Shown here piece after piece: positions 62,758 to 64,000 of a DNA stretch of 64,000 nucleotides. The notes beneath the pieces were generated by a model. The model saw nothing but the letters and a program-made list of their open reading frames with translations. It ran no database searches and had not been told where the DNA came from. Location of the stretch: positions 62,001-126,000 of the forward strand of contig NZ_LYPB01000047.1 of the NCBI RefSeq assembly GCF_001653565.1. Direction: 5' to 3'. The stretch's first letter is position 1. Every line of letters starts with the position of its first letter. The DNA is from Paenibacillus oryzisoli (GTDB lineage: Bacteria > Bacillota > Bacilli > Paenibacillales > NBRC-103111). A program made the position numbers and the translations under genes.

Positions 62758-63740
62758 GTTGTGATCTCTCCGTTCTCCGTAATCTGCGGAACATGAATTG
62801 TTTGCGTTAGTCCCGTATCGCTTGCCACACACGCATAGTGAACCAGCGCTTGCGTTTTGAGATAATCTTGACCGCTGGTTTCCGATTCGCGCTGCTCCTG
62901 CAGCGACGCTAAAAACTCAGTCAATGTATCCGTTTCGTCAATGCCGCTAAAGTCCTCGACCTTGATGCATGTTTGATCACGGATAACGTATATCTCCTTG
63001 TCCCTTACTTCGAGTGCGCCCTCTGTGCCTTCAATACGCCAATTGCCGCTCCATGGCGTCTCCGTGCCCTTGGATGCAATTGACGCCTGATAGGCCGCTG
63101 TAATGCCACCTTCCAGCTCGATAAACGCATAGGCATTCAGAGTGGCTCCCTCTTCCAGCCAGCCGTTCACCGGATTGAACAGCTTTGCCTGAATCGCTGT
63201 TCCTTCCTTTCCTGTAAAATAGCGAAGCAAATCAAAATGATGAACACCAATATCGTCAAGAATGCGAACCGTATATCGTCGCTGAACTTGATGGTAGCGG
63301 TAAAATTGAATGTCCAGCGACGACAAGGCGCCAATGGCTCCCGCGTCGATCAGCTGCTTTGTTTTGCGAATATAAGGCATTCTTCGATAATTCTCCGCAA
63401 TCATGAAAGGGATGCGTTCCCGTGCCGCTCGCGCCACAATCTGAATTGAATCCTGATAATTAAAGGAGATCGGTTTCTCGCATAGGACAGCGAGCCCACG
63501 GTCAAAAGCAGCCGCATTTACCTTCGTATGCATCATAGGCGACGTCACATTCACGAGAAAATCCGCACGAGTCTTATCCAGCGCTTCCTCCAGTGACGTA
63601 TAAAAAGGAAACGGATCGTCCCCCATCTTCTCCTTCATGGAAGGATCGACTTCCACCACGGCAGCGAGCAACCCTCTTTCTCTCAGCCGTTTGTACCAGC
63701 TAAAACCGGCAGAACCTAAACCAACGAGTATTGCCTTCAT
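62754..63740 (-). CDS. Gfo/Idh/MocA family oxidoreductase
   Basis: A 328-residue NAD(P)-dependent oxidoreductase. The N-terminal Rossmann motif is VGLGSAGFSWYK, the EKP motif is VLCEKPISF (about 88-96), and the catalytic-domain motif is ILDDIGVHHFDLLRYF with the conserved Asp-x3-His. AGGAGG lies about 12 bases before the ATG. It overlaps the GH31 start and follows the truncated gene at 63756, so the three form one leftward operon. The sugar substrate is unknown. Confidence 0.88.
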   Translation of the reverse strand: MKAILVGLGSAGFSWYKRLRERGLLAAVVEVDPSMKEKMGDDPFPFYTSLEEALDKTRADFLVNVTSPMMHTKVNAAAFDRGLAVLCEKPISFNYQDSIQIVARAARERIPFMIAENYRRMPYIRKTKQLIDAGAIGALSSLDIQFYRYHQVQRRYTVRILDDIGVHHFDLLRYFTGKEGTAIQAKLFNPVNGWLEEGATLNAYAFIELEGGITAAYQASIASKGTETPWSGNWRIEGTEGALEVRDKEIYVIRDQTCIKVEDFSGIDETDTLTEFLASLQEQRESETSGQDYLKTQALVHYACVASDTGLTQTIHVPQITENGEITT

Positions 63741-63755
63741 CTTCTGTCCATCCTC

Positions 63756-64000
63756 CTAAGCTTGAAGTGGAATCACCATGTTCCACGTGTTCTCTGCATG
63801 CCGGAAGCCTCCCGGCCCGTCTGCGACGGCCGCAAACAGGTGAGTAGCCCGTCCATTCTGAAACAGCAGGAACGGCCGCTCCAAGTTCCCCATTGTCTGA
63901 ACGTTGCCGTCATCCCACCGAACCGTCCGTGAATACGCTTGCGGTTCCTCCGCCAAGCGCCAATCCCGGCCATTGGATGAAACGGCATGAATGCCGCCAT
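63756..64000 (-). CDS. C-terminal end of a probable beta-propeller glycoside hydrolase (runs off the window)
   Basis: The frame is open from the window edge to a stop at 63756, giving about 81 residues. It starts GGIHAVSSNGRDWRLAEEP and contains TMGNLERPFLLF and THLFAAVADGPGGFRHA, then ends NTWNMVIPLQA. LERP followed by THLF is a recurring motif of five-bladed propeller hydrolases related to GH43 and GH117. The start and catalytic region lie outside the window, so the family is tentative. It is 15 bases from the oxidoreductase gene. Confidence 0.6.
   Translation of the reverse strand, partial: GGIHAVSSNGRDWRLAEEPQAYSRTVRWDDGNVQTMGNLERPFLLFQNGRATHLFAAVADGPGGFRHAENTWNMVIPLQA

Overview
The window looks like the chromosome of a Gram-positive, spore-forming Bacillota of the Paenibacillus type. 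The evidence is strong GGAGG-type ribosome binding sites, LplB/LplC-type sugar permeases without their own ATPase, a YesM/YesN-type two-component pair, an AraC regulator with a transmembrane sensor, S-layer-homology and copper-amine-oxidase-like 'stalk' envelope proteins, and prkA. I see no tRNA, rRNA, insertion sequence, phage or CRISPR array. Two kinds of locus dominate: glycan-degradation clusters at both ends, and one exopolysaccharide/capsule cluster in the middle.

Left part (1-29.5 kb), plant or microbial glycan use. A truncated GH2 beta-mannosidase, a second GH2 enzyme and a GH42 beta-galactosidase lie beside an AraC regulator (6226-7056). A leftward operon of about 13.5 kb (20717 to 7144) carries two sugar permeases, a solute-binding lipoprotein, a 2090-residue secreted GH99-like modular protein, a Gfo/Idh/MocA oxidoreductase and a GH2 beta-mannosidase. 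A divergent AraC regulator (20949) adjoins it. Next come an SGNH esterase-like gene (leftward) and a rightward operon of GH2 beta-mannosidase, SIS phosphosugar isomerase and ROK sugar kinase. A membrane-bound AraC-type regulator closes the section. A 34-35 nt element is shared by the promoter regions of the ABC operon and of the SGNH gene.

Middle (29.7-34.6 kb), small envelope genes. A CPBP-family membrane protein, a Gly/Pro/Tyr-rich coat-like protein, a stalk-domain secreted protein and two paralogous membrane-anchored proteins are followed by a gene-poor stretch. That stretch holds the most interesting signal: a cyclic-di-GMP-I riboswitch on the minus strand, directly followed by a well-framed 42-codon gene and its own terminator.

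Centre-right (34.6-52.2 kb), exopolysaccharide synthesis, read leftward. It runs PHP tyrosine phosphatase, SLH protein, Wzz-like co-polymerase, tyrosine kinase, nucleotide-sugar 4,6-dehydratase, aminotransferase, phosphosugar transferase, GNAT acetyltransferase, three glycosyltransferases, Wzy-like polymerase, hexapeptide acetyltransferase, Wzx-like flippase and a WecC-type dehydrogenase. The dehydratase, aminotransferase, acetyltransferase and sugar transferase together suggest a diNAc-bacillosamine-type first sugar. The part from about 34.6 to 45.5 kb is clearly AT-richer than its flanks.

Right end (52.6-64 kb). Two small membrane proteins and prkA are followed by a GH95 alpha-fucosidase with its two-component system. 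Then come a GH31 glycosidase, a second Gfo/Idh/MocA oxidoreductase and the C-terminal end of a probable beta-propeller glycosidase. This end is noticeably more GC-rich.
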